From Algirhabdus cladophorae (GTDB lineage: Bacteria > Pseudomonadota > Alphaproteobacteria > Rhodobacterales > Rhodobacteraceae), in contig NZ_CP173029.1 of NCBI RefSeq assembly GCF_044772865.1, positions 2,852,001-2,916,000 on the forward strand: 64,000 bases of DNA, read 5' to 3'. A model generated the notes under the pieces. It had not been told where the DNA came from, searched no databases, and saw only the letters and a program-made list of their open reading frames with translations. Position 1 is the first letter of the stretch. Each line of letters begins with the position of its first letter. Position numbers and translations under genes: made by a program. Of this stretch, positions 36,299 to 45,181 are shown piece after piece.

Positions 36299-37096
36299 AT
36301 GGACTATTCTCTTCGGGCCGTTTTGTCCTACCGCGCAGCGCAGCCCTGTGATGCATTGTTGCAAATCGAGGCGGCCACAGATCCAAACCAGACGATCCTC
36401 AATGAGAGCTTGACGTTTGCAGCGGCGATCGCAAGCCAAACCATTAATGGTGAAGGTGACATTGGAATCCGCCGTTGGCTGCATATCCCCCAAAATTTGG
36501 ACTGCGTATATGAGGCCTTGGTGCGCGTGACCCGCCCCCAAAAGCCCATCGCCAACCTGCCAGCCACCGCTTTTTCGCAATTGCCCGGCGAGGTGAACAC
36601 CTATTTGATGCCCTCGCGCTATTGCCACCCCGAACAAGTACTGAACCTGATCGAACAACAGTTTTCCAATTTGCAAGGCGGGTCGCTGATCCAAGCCATG
36701 AGCGATTGGATTTTTGCCAACATGACTTACGACATCACAGCAAGTCATGCGGGCACAGCAGCCCACGAAAGCCTGACGGCGCGGTCCGGCGTATGTCGAG
36801 ATTTTGCCCATATCCTGATTACCTTGGCGCGAGGTGCAGGGCTGCCCGCGCGCTATGTCAGCGCCTATGGCCCTGCAGTCAGCCCACAGGATTTTCATGC
36901 GCTCGTAGAGGTATTCTTGGACGGTGCATGGCATCTGGTGGATCCCACGGGCATGACAAAACCCGATGAGGTGATCCGCATTGGCGTTGGACGGGATGCT
37001 GCGGATGTGTCGTTCCTCACATCCTATGGCTTTTTAGAGCTTAAAAATCAGTCAGTCGCTGTTCATCAACGTCCGCAAACCAGCGCTCAACAGTAA
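36299..37096 (+). CDS. Transglutaminase-like cysteine peptidase, first copy
   Basis: A 265-residue protein with an N-terminal beta domain and a transglutaminase core. The catalytic triad is visible: Cys in ARSGVCRDFAHIL, His in QDFHALVEVFL and Asp in HLVDPTGM. There is no signal peptide. In bacteria this family acts as a peptidase or amide-transfer enzyme. It lies 40 bases upstream of the ATP-grasp gene and may begin the Anbu cluster. A second transglutaminase of the same length is at 39519; the two differ in sequence. Confidence 0.88.
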   Translation: MDYSLRAVLSYRAAQPCDALLQIEAATDPNQTILNESLTFAAAIASQTINGEGDIGIRRWLHIPQNLDCVYEALVRVTRPQKPIANLPATAFSQLPGEVNTYLMPSRYCHPEQVLNLIEQQFSNLQGGSLIQAMSDWIFANMTYDITASHAGTAAHESLTARSGVCRDFAHILITLARGAGLPARYVSAYGPAVSPQDFHALVEVFLDGAWHLVDPTGMTKPDEVIRIGVGRDAADVSFLTSYGFLELKNQSVAVHQRPQTSAQQ

Positions 37097-37136
37097 TCGC
37101 GTTGCGGTCCTAACGAAATGCGTTAACCTATAAATT

Positions 37137-38564
37137 ATGAGCGATAGCAAACAGCATTTCGACGAGATGCTTTTGAATTCCGATGCGGTGCGGCAACCCT
37201 ATCAAGAATATCAAAAGTGGTTTTCAAAAGAAGATCCCAGTCGGTTGAGCAAAAAGTCCAAAGAGGCCGAGGCCTTTTTTCGGCGCACCGGGATCACCTT
37301 CAATGTCTATGGACAGGCGGCAGCCCAAGAGCGGCTTATTCCCTTTGATCTGATCCCACGCATAATTTCGAACCGCGAATGGACCAAACTGTCCAAAGGG
37401 ATCGAACAGCGCGTCACGGCGATAAACGCCTTTTTGCACGACATCTACGGACGGCAGGAAATTTTGCGCGCAGGCGTCGTCCCCCGCGAGTTAATTGCCC
37501 AAAACGAGGCATTTACACCGCAGATGATGGGGTTTTCGCCGCCGGGCAATGTCTACACCCATATCGTCGGTATTGATCTTGTGCGAACGGGCGAGGACGA
37601 CTTTTTCGTGCTCGAGGACAACGCACGGACCCCTTCGGGCGTGTCCTATATGCTGGAAAACCGCGAAACCATGCTGCAAATGTTCCCCGAACTTTTCAGC
37701 CAGAACAAAGTCCAACCCGTCAGCAACTATCCCAAGAACCTACGTCGTTCCCTTGCGGCTTGCGCACCAAAGGGGTGTACGGGCACGCCGACAATCGCCG
37801 TTCTCACACCCGGCATTTTCAACTCGGCTTATTTTGAACACTCGTTCCTCGCCGATCAGATGGGTGTGGAGTTGGTCGAGGGGCACGATCTGCGGGTCGT
37901 TGATGGGCGCATAGCCATGCGCACCACAGAAGGTTACAAAGTGATCGATGTGCTCTACCGGCGCGTTGATGACGACTATTTGGATCCGCTGAACTTTGAT
38001 CCAAATTCAATGCTTGGCGTTCCGGGCATCATGGATGTTTACCGCGCGGGCAATATCACAATCGCCAATGCCCCCGGCACCGGGATCGCTGATGACAAGG
38101 CAATCTATTCGTTCATGCCCGACATCGTCGAGTTTTATACCGGTGAAAAGGCCCTTTTGAAAAACGTGCAAACTTGGCGCTGTTCTGAACCAGATGCCTT
38201 GGCCTACGTCTTGGACAATCTGGCGGATCTGGTGGTCAAAGAAGTGCACGGATCGGGCGGCTACGGAATGTTGGTGGGCCCTGCGGCCAGCAAAAAGGAA
38301 ATCGCGGCCTTTGCCGCCAAGCTGCGCAAGACCCCCGGCAACTATATCGCCCAGCCCACATTATCGCTGTCGACTGTTCCTATCTTTGCCAACAAAGGCC
38401 TCGCACCGCGGCACGTGGATCTGCGCCCCTTTGTTTTGGTGTCGCCGAAGGGGATCAACATCACGCCCGGTGGGCTTACCCGTGTCGCTTTGAAACAAGG
38501 GTCGCTGGTGGTCAATTCCAGCCAGGGCGGCGGCACAAAAGACACTTGGGTTTTGGAGGACTGA
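37137..38564 (+). CDS. Circularly permuted type 2 ATP-grasp protein
   Basis: A 475-residue predicted peptide or amide ligase of the circularly permuted ATP-grasp class. Family stretches: FNVYGQAAAQERLIPFDLIP, FFVLEDNARTPSGVSYMLEN, VLYRRVDDDYLDPL, VKEVHGSGGYGMLVGP, and the C-terminal GGLTRVALKQGSLVVNSSQG. It is known to travel with an alpha-E protein, a transglutaminase and an Anbu peptidase, exactly as here. The protein would ligate an amino acid or peptide to an unknown acceptor using ATP. The alpha-E gene starts 4 bases downstream. Confidence 0.93.
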   Translation: MSDSKQHFDEMLLNSDAVRQPYQEYQKWFSKEDPSRLSKKSKEAEAFFRRTGITFNVYGQAAAQERLIPFDLIPRIISNREWTKLSKGIEQRVTAINAFLHDIYGRQEILRAGVVPRELIAQNEAFTPQMMGFSPPGNVYTHIVGIDLVRTGEDDFFVLEDNARTPSGVSYMLENRETMLQMFPELFSQNKVQPVSNYPKNLRRSLAACAPKGCTGTPTIAVLTPGIFNSAYFEHSFLADQMGVELVEGHDLRVVDGRIAMRTTEGYKVIDVLYRRVDDDYLDPLNFDPNSMLGVPGIMDVYRAGNITIANAPGTGIADDKAIYSFMPDIVEFYTGEKALLKNVQTWRCSEPDALAYVLDNLADLVVKEVHGSGGYGMLVGPAASKKEIAAFAAKLRKTPGNYIAQPTLSLSTVPIFANKGLAPRHVDLRPFVLVSPKGINITPGGLTRVALKQGSLVVNSSQGGGTKDTWVLED

Positions 38565-38568
38565 CGCA

Positions 38569-39510
38569 GTGCTTGGCAAAACAGCAGGTGGCCTTTATTG
38601 GATGTTCCGGTTTCTTGAGCGCAGCGAAAACACTGCGCGTTTGATCGAAGCAGGATTTCGTATCGCCCTGACCCGATCCCAAGACACAACCGCAGAATGG
38701 AAATCTGTCGTTGCCACGGCCGGTGTCATGGACGGCTATAACGCCAAATACGATAGCTATGACGCCAGCACCTTGGTCGACTATTTGCTGCGCGATCCAT
38801 CAAACCCGTCCAGCGTGTTTTCAGCCTCGGAAAAGGCGCGCACGAATGCGCGATTGGTGCGCACAGCACTGACGACCGAAGTGTGGGAGGCGGTGAATGA
38901 AAACTGGATGTCGCTCAAGCAATTGCTCAAGCGGCCAGTGAAAGAAACCGACCTGCCTGCGATTTTGGGCGAAATTAGGCGCCAGACGGCATTGGTGCGC
39001 GGTGCTTTGCATGGCACGATGATGCGCAACGACATCTATGATTTTGCGATGATTGGCACAGGCTTGGAACGGGCCGACAACACCGCCCGCATTATCGACG
39101 TCAAATACTACACCTTGCTGCCCTCGGCCAGTTTCGTAGGTTCACCCCTAGACAATGTCCAATGGGAAACCATCCTAAGATCCGTCTCGGCCCACCGCTC
39201 GTTTCGGTGGCTCAACGAAGGCGATATGACCTCGGCCAATATCGCAGAATTCCTCATTTTGGACTCGCGGTTCCCACGGTCCTTGGCATTTTCCAGCCGC
39301 ATCATCGAAGAAAACCTGAACTTTCTGGCGAAAGACTACGGCACGCGGTTTAAATCCCATGACATGATTGATGCCCAACGCGAAAAGCTGCGACAGCACA
39401 CGATTGCGTCGATCTTTGAAGAAGGGCTGCACAGTTTCATCATCGATTTTATCCGTGAAAACAACGCGATCGGCATGCAGATCGAACAAGATTACCAGTT
39501 CATCGGGTAA
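38569..39510 (+). CDS. Alpha-E domain protein
   Basis: A 313-residue all-helical protein of the alpha-E family, recognised by the N-terminal GGLYWMFRFLERSENTARLI and, later, FAMIGTGLERADNTARIIDV. The start is GTG 38569, with GGAGGA inside the end of the previous gene, so the two are coupled. Biochemical role unknown; it is thought to work with the ATP-grasp ligase, perhaps as scaffold or acceptor-binding partner. The transglutaminase gene follows 8 bases later. Confidence 0.92.
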   Translation: MLGKTAGGLYWMFRFLERSENTARLIEAGFRIALTRSQDTTAEWKSVVATAGVMDGYNAKYDSYDASTLVDYLLRDPSNPSSVFSASEKARTNARLVRTALTTEVWEAVNENWMSLKQLLKRPVKETDLPAILGEIRRQTALVRGALHGTMMRNDIYDFAMIGTGLERADNTARIIDVKYYTLLPSASFVGSPLDNVQWETILRSVSAHRSFRWLNEGDMTSANIAEFLILDSRFPRSLAFSSRIIEENLNFLAKDYGTRFKSHDMIDAQREKLRQHTIASIFEEGLHSFIIDFIRENNAIGMQIEQDYQFIG

Positions 39511-39518
39511 GGAGTGTC

Positions 39519-40316
39519 ATGAAACTCAAGATCAGTCACACAACGACCTACAGCTATGATGCCCCTGTCAATTACGGCCTGCAACAGTTGCGTCTAACGC
39601 CAGTATCCTCGCCACAGCAACGGGTTTTGGACTGGTCCGTCGCCATTGATGGCGGCGCGCCCGAGCTGACGTTCAATGACCAGTACAAAAACCACACCAC
39701 GCTGGTGCAAGTAAACACTGGCACCACCTCTGTAGCAGTCACAGCCTCTGGCGAGGTAGAAACGCTGTGTTCCGACGGGGTCTTGGGCAAAGTCTACGGT
39801 GCTGCCCCCCTATGGCATTTCTTGCAAGACACACCGCGCACCACAGCAGGGCGCAATGTCAAAACACTGGCCAAGACCGTTCAAACCGGTGACGCAGCCC
39901 TTACCAGCCTGCATACACTGTCTGCCCAAATCATCGAGGCCGTGCCTTATGGCCTGGCCCAAACGGACGCTGCCACCACTGCCGAAGACGCCTTTTTGGC
40001 AGGCAAGGGCGTCTGTCAGGACCACGCGCAGATTTTCATAGCTGCCGCGCGGCATGCGGGGGTCCCCGCACGCTATGTCAGCGGTTATCTGATGATGAAT
40101 GATCGCGTGGATCAAGACGCCAGCCACGCCTGGGCCGAGGCTCATGTGGACGGTCTAGGTTGGGTCGGGTTTGATATCTCAAATGGTATTTCACCCGATG
40201 AACGCTACGTTCGTATGGCCACTGGGCGCGATTCACGCGATGCAGCCCCAATAACGGGAATGCGTGTTGGCGCAGGCTTGGAATCGATGATTGTATCCTT
40301 GCAAGTTCAACAATAG
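39519..40316 (+). CDS. Transglutaminase-like cysteine peptidase, second copy
   Basis: A 265-residue protein with a beta N-terminal domain (LKISHTTTYSYDAPVNYGLQ) and a transglutaminase core: Cys in GKGVCQDHAQIF, His in DASHAWAEAHV and Asp in GFDISNGI. This is the canonical partner in the ATP-grasp/alpha-E cluster. Start ATG 39519 follows AAGGAG. It probably cleaves or transfers the amide bonds formed by the ligase. The Anbu gene follows 51 bases later. Confidence 0.92.
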   Translation: MKLKISHTTTYSYDAPVNYGLQQLRLTPVSSPQQRVLDWSVAIDGGAPELTFNDQYKNHTTLVQVNTGTTSVAVTASGEVETLCSDGVLGKVYGAAPLWHFLQDTPRTTAGRNVKTLAKTVQTGDAALTSLHTLSAQIIEAVPYGLAQTDAATTAEDAFLAGKGVCQDHAQIFIAAARHAGVPARYVSGYLMMNDRVDQDASHAWAEAHVDGLGWVGFDISNGISPDERYVRMATGRDSRDAAPITGMRVGAGLESMIVSLQVQQ

Positions 40317-40367
40317 GTAATCCCTGGGCCCTATGATGAGGGCGTGCGTCAACACTGGAACGACTAT

Positions 40368-41108
40368 ATGACTTATTGCGTAGGCCTGAAACTGAACGAC
40401 GGTCTTGTTTTTATGTCGGACACCCGCACCAACGCGGGGCTGGATAACTTTTCCATCACCAAAAAGATGTTCACATACGAAGTTGAAGGCGAGCGGGCGA
40501 TTACGTTGATGACAGCTGGCAATCTGGCGACCACTCAGGCGCTGATCAGCCTACTGGAGGAACGCAGCAAAGCCCCTTCGGAACGCAATCCAACGATCCT
40601 TGAGCAACCCACCATGTTCCAAGTGGCGCGGCTGGTTGGATCAACGTTGAAGGAGGTGATTGAGGACAGTCGCCTCGAAGGCCAGACATCGACCTCCAGC
40701 TTCAAGGCATCGGTGATTTTGGGTGGTCAAATCAAAGGCGGCGCGCCCACCTTGTTTTTGATCTATCCCGAGGGGAATTTCATCGAAGTCACGGATGATG
40801 CCCCGTTTTTCCAGATCGGCGAGACGAAATACGGCAAGCCCATTCTCGTGCGCGCCTATGATCCCGAGATGAATTTTGAAGATGCTATTCGTCTGCTGAC
40901 GGTGTCGTTTGATTCAACGATCAAGGCTAATTTGTCCGTCGGCCTGCCCTTGGATTTTCACATCTATGCCCAAGACAGTTTTGCCGTTGGCGCCCATACC
41001 CGTATCGAGGCTGACAACCCATATTATGCCTCTATTTCAGAGAGTTGGGGCGACGCGCTCAGCAACGCTTTGGCCCAGTTGCCCAGCTATACGCTGGACC
41101 CGTCCTAG
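40368..41108 (+). CDS. Anbu peptidase (proteasome-type protease)
   Basis: A 246-residue relative of proteasome beta subunits and HslV. After removal of Met1 the N-terminus is TYCVGLKLNDGLVFMSDTRT, so Thr is the likely nucleophile; the Asp and Lys of the family lie in MSDTRTNAG and FSITKKMFT. Start ATG 40368 is chosen because the nucleophile must become N-terminal; frames from 40344 would bury it. Family members form open ring or spiral assemblies and need no known ATPase. It closes the ligase cluster and overlaps the convergent glycosyltransferase by 4 bases. Substrates are unknown. Confidence 0.9.
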   Translation: MTYCVGLKLNDGLVFMSDTRTNAGLDNFSITKKMFTYEVEGERAITLMTAGNLATTQALISLLEERSKAPSERNPTILEQPTMFQVARLVGSTLKEVIEDSRLEGQTSTSSFKASVILGGQIKGGAPTLFLIYPEGNFIEVTDDAPFFQIGETKYGKPILVRAYDPEMNFEDAIRLLTVSFDSTIKANLSVGLPLDFHIYAQDSFAVGAHTRIEADNPYYASISESWGDALSNALAQLPSYTLDPS

Positions 41109-42145
41109 ACTTGCGGCAATAGCCCGGCGTCCTGCAACCGGTTGTGTATTCTGGCGCCCGTTGCTGCTGGGACAAAATGCTCGGCGCGATGTCGTACTTT
41201 TTGCGACATTTCCGCATGGAAATCATCGTCATTTGTGAGATCGCGCAACAGCGTTTCGGCCTCCTGTTGGCTTTTGTAAATGCCAGGATAATCACCTAAC
41301 TGTTCGATCCTTACAGGGTTGATCCGGGTAACAATTGGCACGCCAGAAGCCATCGAATCCAAAATTTTCCCTGATCCCAAAAATTCTGAATCCGCGCAAT
41401 ATTGTCCCAAGGTACCACGACACGTAGACAGTGCATTTGGCATATCAGTATAGTCAATCGACCCAAGGTTTATTGCGTTTTTAGGCAGTCTAGTCCGAAT
41501 GCTACCGGCCAAGACACTCATCGGGGAACCTACATCTTTTGATGTTTCCTGAAGAGTTTGAACGCTGTCCAACAGTTCAGAGGGGAGGGTTTCATCCGAA
41601 ATTCGGCCAAAAAAGCCAAAAGCCTTGGCACCGGTCATTTGAGTACGCCAGTAAAACTGCCGCTTTGAATTGGGGGGCTTCAAGAACATTGGATCAAGGG
41701 TTTGCTGTACGTTTATAATCGCATCTGGCCTGATCACTGCGTCCGGATACCACTTGGCTAACTGAGCGCGGGCCTTGTCAGACGTGGGATGCGCCAAAAG
41801 CAACTCACGCCAAGCGTCTGTCGTAACGATAAGCCCATCAATTTTTCCAAATGTATCAGGGTCATAAGGATAGGCCATTGTGACTTTGGGATGCGGCAGC
41901 GACTTCAAAAGCGAAGGATTGGCACGCACGTAATAGAGGTCGTAATTACGCGATGGCGGGTTCAATCCCGCAGGATCCCCAATTTGGCCAGTAGACCAAT
42001 CAATCAAGGTATCGTTGTAATACACATCCGCGAAGGACGACAACGAACGATAGAACCTAATCTCATTTATCCGGTCGCCTGAAATAGGCTCAAGGACGTT
42101 TCGGTCAGAAAATTGACAAAAGATTTTCGGTCTGCGGGATGTCAT
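41105..42145 (-). CDS. Glycosyltransferase, GT4-like
   Basis: A 346-residue protein. The C-terminal half has the GT-B donor-site stretch SGKILDSMASGVPIVTRINP and DYPGIYKSQQEAE; the middle has AFGFFGRISDETLP. The N-terminal half is divergent, with PYDPDTFGKIDGLIVTTDAW. Start ATG 42145 follows AGAGG; the frame to 42190 lacks a site. It is divergent from another glycosyltransferase gene, 121 bases apart. Likely role in a surface glycan; sugar unknown. Confidence 0.72.
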   Translation of the reverse strand: MTSRRPKIFCQFSDRNVLEPISGDRINEIRFYRSLSSFADVYYNDTLIDWSTGQIGDPAGLNPPSRNYDLYYVRANPSLLKSLPHPKVTMAYPYDPDTFGKIDGLIVTTDAWRELLLAHPTSDKARAQLAKWYPDAVIRPDAIINVQQTLDPMFLKPPNSKRQFYWRTQMTGAKAFGFFGRISDETLPSELLDSVQTLQETSKDVGSPMSVLAGSIRTRLPKNAINLGSIDYTDMPNALSTCRGTLGQYCADSEFLGSGKILDSMASGVPIVTRINPVRIEQLGDYPGIYKSQQEAETLLRDLTNDDDFHAEMSQKVRHRAEHFVPAATGARIHNRLQDAGLLPQV

Positions 42146-42266
42146 GTAGGCCTCTAAATTTGGCTTGGTGGCCCCGTCTTGGAGTATCAAAGAGCAACCA
42201 CTGTTTAATCTTCCACAAATGCGTACTATGAGAAAGTGGATTCCATTCTAGAAAGAATTTATCACT

Positions 42267-44099
42267 ATGCGCCCAGTTTATTTTTCGGGATTGCTCAGTC
42301 AATTATTTCAAAAGCTTATCAACAAAAAGAACTACGCGCAGGCCAAAAAAGCCCGGGGCAATTTTAAAAAACAAGTTTCGGCAAACAACTTAAAGGCGGG
42401 TCTTGGAACCTTTGTTGAAGCCGTCACTTTTTGCGATACAATCGAGAAAATGAGTAATCCTGCGCTTAAGTGTTATCGCAGATTGGCCGCTCAGGATGGG
42501 ATGAGCACGATCGATCCAGTGGGACTCGATCGGCTTGAAGCTTTGTATAAAAAAAGTAGCACTTTGAAGTTTGTCACCAAAGCGCGGCTGGAAAACTACA
42601 TGGTCGTCTTGCTTATTTTGGGCAAAACACAAGATGCATTTGCCATTCTTGACCGGATCGCCAACAAACAGCTTCACGCAATGGGTCAGGGTTTTACCAA
42701 AACCGCTATGACACTTTTGTTTCGCCATCACGTCGTGTCGAGTGATTTTGAACAGTATTTCAATATTGCCAAAAAACTAGATTTAGGCCCGAGCGAACTT
42801 CTTAGTCTAAGCCTCGAGAATACACTAAAAATTGGGACCGACGATCGCAGCGGCAAACCTATGTTGCAGCCTTCTGTGTTTCAAAAATTCACTCAAACGC
42901 GCCCAGAAGCGGGCAGTATCTTTGATCGGCTTCCACCGGAGTCACAGGAGGTGATCAAGGGCTATCAAGTCACCCCAGAACGTGTTTTTGCAGCCCCCAT
43001 CAACCGTCCCAAGCGCATCCTGTTTTTCACAAACAACTGGAATTTCTTAGATCAGGTTTCCGATGTTTTCATGGAACAAGGATATGAGGTTCGTTTTCTG
43101 GACTATCGCTTTGTCAAAGAGGCTATCGCCCAAAAGAAAAAGTCAGCCGGCACACAGATTTTGAACAAAGCGAAAGGCTGGAAGCCAAGCGGGTTTACCC
43201 CGGCGCAACTGGCGGATCAAAACCCAATGGTCGCCGAGTTGTTTGAATGGTGCGATGTCGTGTTTTGTGAGTGGTTGAATGATGCTGCAACCTATCTGTC
43301 ACTTTATGCTCCGCAGGATAAAAAAGTCGTGCTGCGACTGCACAGCTACGAGGCTTTTGTCGCGCACCCCTATCTTGCAAACCTACAACGTTTTGATGGC
43401 ATAGTGTTCATCGCTGATCACATTCGCGAAGTGTTCAAGGCCGTTTTGGGTGACGAGCTTATGCCAAACTGTCCAAACACGGTTATTGCAAATCTGCGTA
43501 ACCTGCCCGCCCTACATCCCGCCCAGCGCACGTCGTCCGCCCTCAAAACCCTGGGGATGACTCAATATGCATCCGAAAACAAAGATCCAATGTTTGCGCT
43601 GGATATATTGGACGAGCTGCGCAAATCAGATCCCGATTGGCGTATCCGGTTTGTTGGTACTCCTTGGGCCCCAAACGCGAGCGATGCTGCGTACGGTGCT
43701 GAATTTCTGGCGCGCGCCAAGGCCTTGGGCGATGCCGTGATTGTGGATGGGTTTACTGATAATATTCAGAATTGGTACGCTCAAATCGGGTTTATCCTGT
43801 CGACCAGTCACCGGGAAGGCAGTCACGAAAGCCTTGTTGAAGGGATGTTGACCGGTGCTGTTCCAGTATTGCGAAACTGGCCCATGGTCGCCCCATACGG
43901 CGCACCCCAAACAGTCTTTCCTGACTTACCCTCAATTAACACAGCAAAAGAGGCCGCCACATTGATACTGAACGCGTCCAACGCAATGGATCTGGCCGCA
44001 AAGCATGCGATAGACTATGCTAGCAATGCTGTGCAAAATTCGGGCTCAAGGGCACAAATCGTCGAATTTGTCGACCAAGTCCTGGCAAAGGCAGAGTAA
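42267..44099 (+). CDS. Glycosyltransferase with long N-terminal helical region
   Basis: A 610-residue protein. The last ~370 residues look like a GT-B enzyme: RILFFTNNWNFLDQVSDVFM, VVLRLHSYEAFVAHPYLA, GIVFIADHIREVFKAVLG, WRIRFVGTPWAP and the donor site STSHREGSHESLVEGMLTG. The first ~240 residues are helical, basic at the start (LINKKNYAQAKKARGNFKK) and not recognised; they may be a repeat or interaction domain. It is 36 bases upstream of galE, so probably one transcript. Base use seems slightly AT-richer than in neighbours. Confidence 0.75.
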   Translation: MRPVYFSGLLSQLFQKLINKKNYAQAKKARGNFKKQVSANNLKAGLGTFVEAVTFCDTIEKMSNPALKCYRRLAAQDGMSTIDPVGLDRLEALYKKSSTLKFVTKARLENYMVVLLILGKTQDAFAILDRIANKQLHAMGQGFTKTAMTLLFRHHVVSSDFEQYFNIAKKLDLGPSELLSLSLENTLKIGTDDRSGKPMLQPSVFQKFTQTRPEAGSIFDRLPPESQEVIKGYQVTPERVFAAPINRPKRILFFTNNWNFLDQVSDVFMEQGYEVRFLDYRFVKEAIAQKKKSAGTQILNKAKGWKPSGFTPAQLADQNPMVAELFEWCDVVFCEWLNDAATYLSLYAPQDKKVVLRLHSYEAFVAHPYLANLQRFDGIVFIADHIREVFKAVLGDELMPNCPNTVIANLRNLPALHPAQRTSSALKTLGMTQYASENKDPMFALDILDELRKSDPDWRIRFVGTPWAPNASDAAYGAEFLARAKALGDAVIVDGFTDNIQNWYAQIGFILSTSHREGSHESLVEGMLTGAVPVLRNWPMVAPYGAPQTVFPDLPSINTAKEAATLILNASNAMDLAAKHAIDYASNAVQNSGSRAQIVEFVDQVLAKAE

Positions 44100-44135
44100 A
44101 ATTATGCAGATCACATCAGTAAAATGGGGCGCGCA

Positions 44136-45119
44136 ATGAAGGTCCTTGTAACCGGTGGTGCTGGATATATCGGCAGTCATATCGCGCTGTGTCTTTTGGA
44201 TCGTGGCTACAAAGTCGTGATCTTGGACAATCTGACAACCGGTATTGCGTCAAACATTCCCAAAGGGGCCGCTTTCTATCAGGCTGATATTGGCGATGCT
44301 GCCGCTCTTAGAGGTATTTTACGAGATGAAAAACCAACGTCCGTGATCCACTGTGCTGGGGCCACTGTCGTGCCCGAAAGTATGCTGGACCCCGTGAAAT
44401 ACTATCAGGCGAATGTCTCTACCGCGACGGCCTTTTTGAATGAAACAGTTTTAGCCGGCGTTCAAAACTGGCTTTTTTCGTCAACGGCTGCTGTGTATGG
44501 CAATCCAAAAACGGACAAAGTCGCCGAGGACCATAGCTTTGCGCCACTCTCGCCTTATGGGCACTCAAAATTGATGTTCGAACAGATTTTGGTGGACGTT
44601 TGCAGTGTGCACAATGTCTGCCATGCCGCTTTGCGGTACTTCAATGTCGCAGGAGCAGATCCACAGGGACGCAGCGGGCAATCAACTCCGAACGCTACGC
44701 ATTTACTTAAAGTCGCCGCCAAAGTTGCCGTGAGCAATGCGGGTGTTTTTGAAGTTTTTGGTACGGACTACAACACCCCGGATGGCAGCTGTGTGCGCGA
44801 TTTCATTCATGTTTCGGATCTTGCTGAAGTGCATGTGGAAACACTGGAACATATGACGAAACACCGAACGCCGTTGACTATGAATTGCGGCTATTCCAAA
44901 GGGTATTCGGTATTAGAGGTTCTGGCAGAGGTGCAACGACAAAGCCATGACTTTGAAGTTGTATATTCAACGCGGCGGGACGGGGATATCGGCAGCATTG
45001 TCGCCAACTCCGATGTGTTGACCAAGACTTTGAATTGGACACCCAAACACAATAGTCTCGAGGTAATTGTCCGCGATGCGTTATTGTGGGAACGCAACAT
45101 CTTGGCCAATTCAGCTTAA
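44136..45119 (+). CDS. galE: UDP-glucose 4-epimerase
   Basis: A 327-residue extended SDR that interconverts UDP-glucose and UDP-galactose. NAD motif VTGGAGYIGSH at the N-terminus, catalytic Ser in LFSSTAAVYG, YxxxK in SPYGHSKLM, RYFNVAGADPQGRSGQS, and GTDYNTPDGSCVRDFIHVSD. Start ATG 44136; ATG 44124, four codons earlier, is an alternative. It supplies UDP-Gal for the preceding glycosyltransferase. Confidence 0.94.
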   Translation: MKVLVTGGAGYIGSHIALCLLDRGYKVVILDNLTTGIASNIPKGAAFYQADIGDAAALRGILRDEKPTSVIHCAGATVVPESMLDPVKYYQANVSTATAFLNETVLAGVQNWLFSSTAAVYGNPKTDKVAEDHSFAPLSPYGHSKLMFEQILVDVCSVHNVCHAALRYFNVAGADPQGRSGQSTPNATHLLKVAAKVAVSNAGVFEVFGTDYNTPDGSCVRDFIHVSDLAEVHVETLEHMTKHRTPLTMNCGYSKGYSVLEVLAEVQRQSHDFEVVYSTRRDGDIGSIVANSDVLTKTLNWTPKHNSLEVIVRDALLWERNILANSA

Positions 45120-45126
45120 TCCTCCC

Positions 45127-45162
45127 CCCTTGATGATCTAGAGACCCATCATCAAGAGGGGT
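45127..45162. terminator. Hairpin between galE and the RTX gene
   Basis: TTGATGAT (45131-45138) and ATCATCAA (45149-45156), extended by C-rich and G-rich flanks with a bulge, form a stem between the convergent ends of galE and the RTX gene. T-runs are poor on both sides, so it is a weak bidirectional terminator candidate. Confidence 0.55.
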
Positions 45163-45181
45163 GATTTACCTAAGTTACTGG

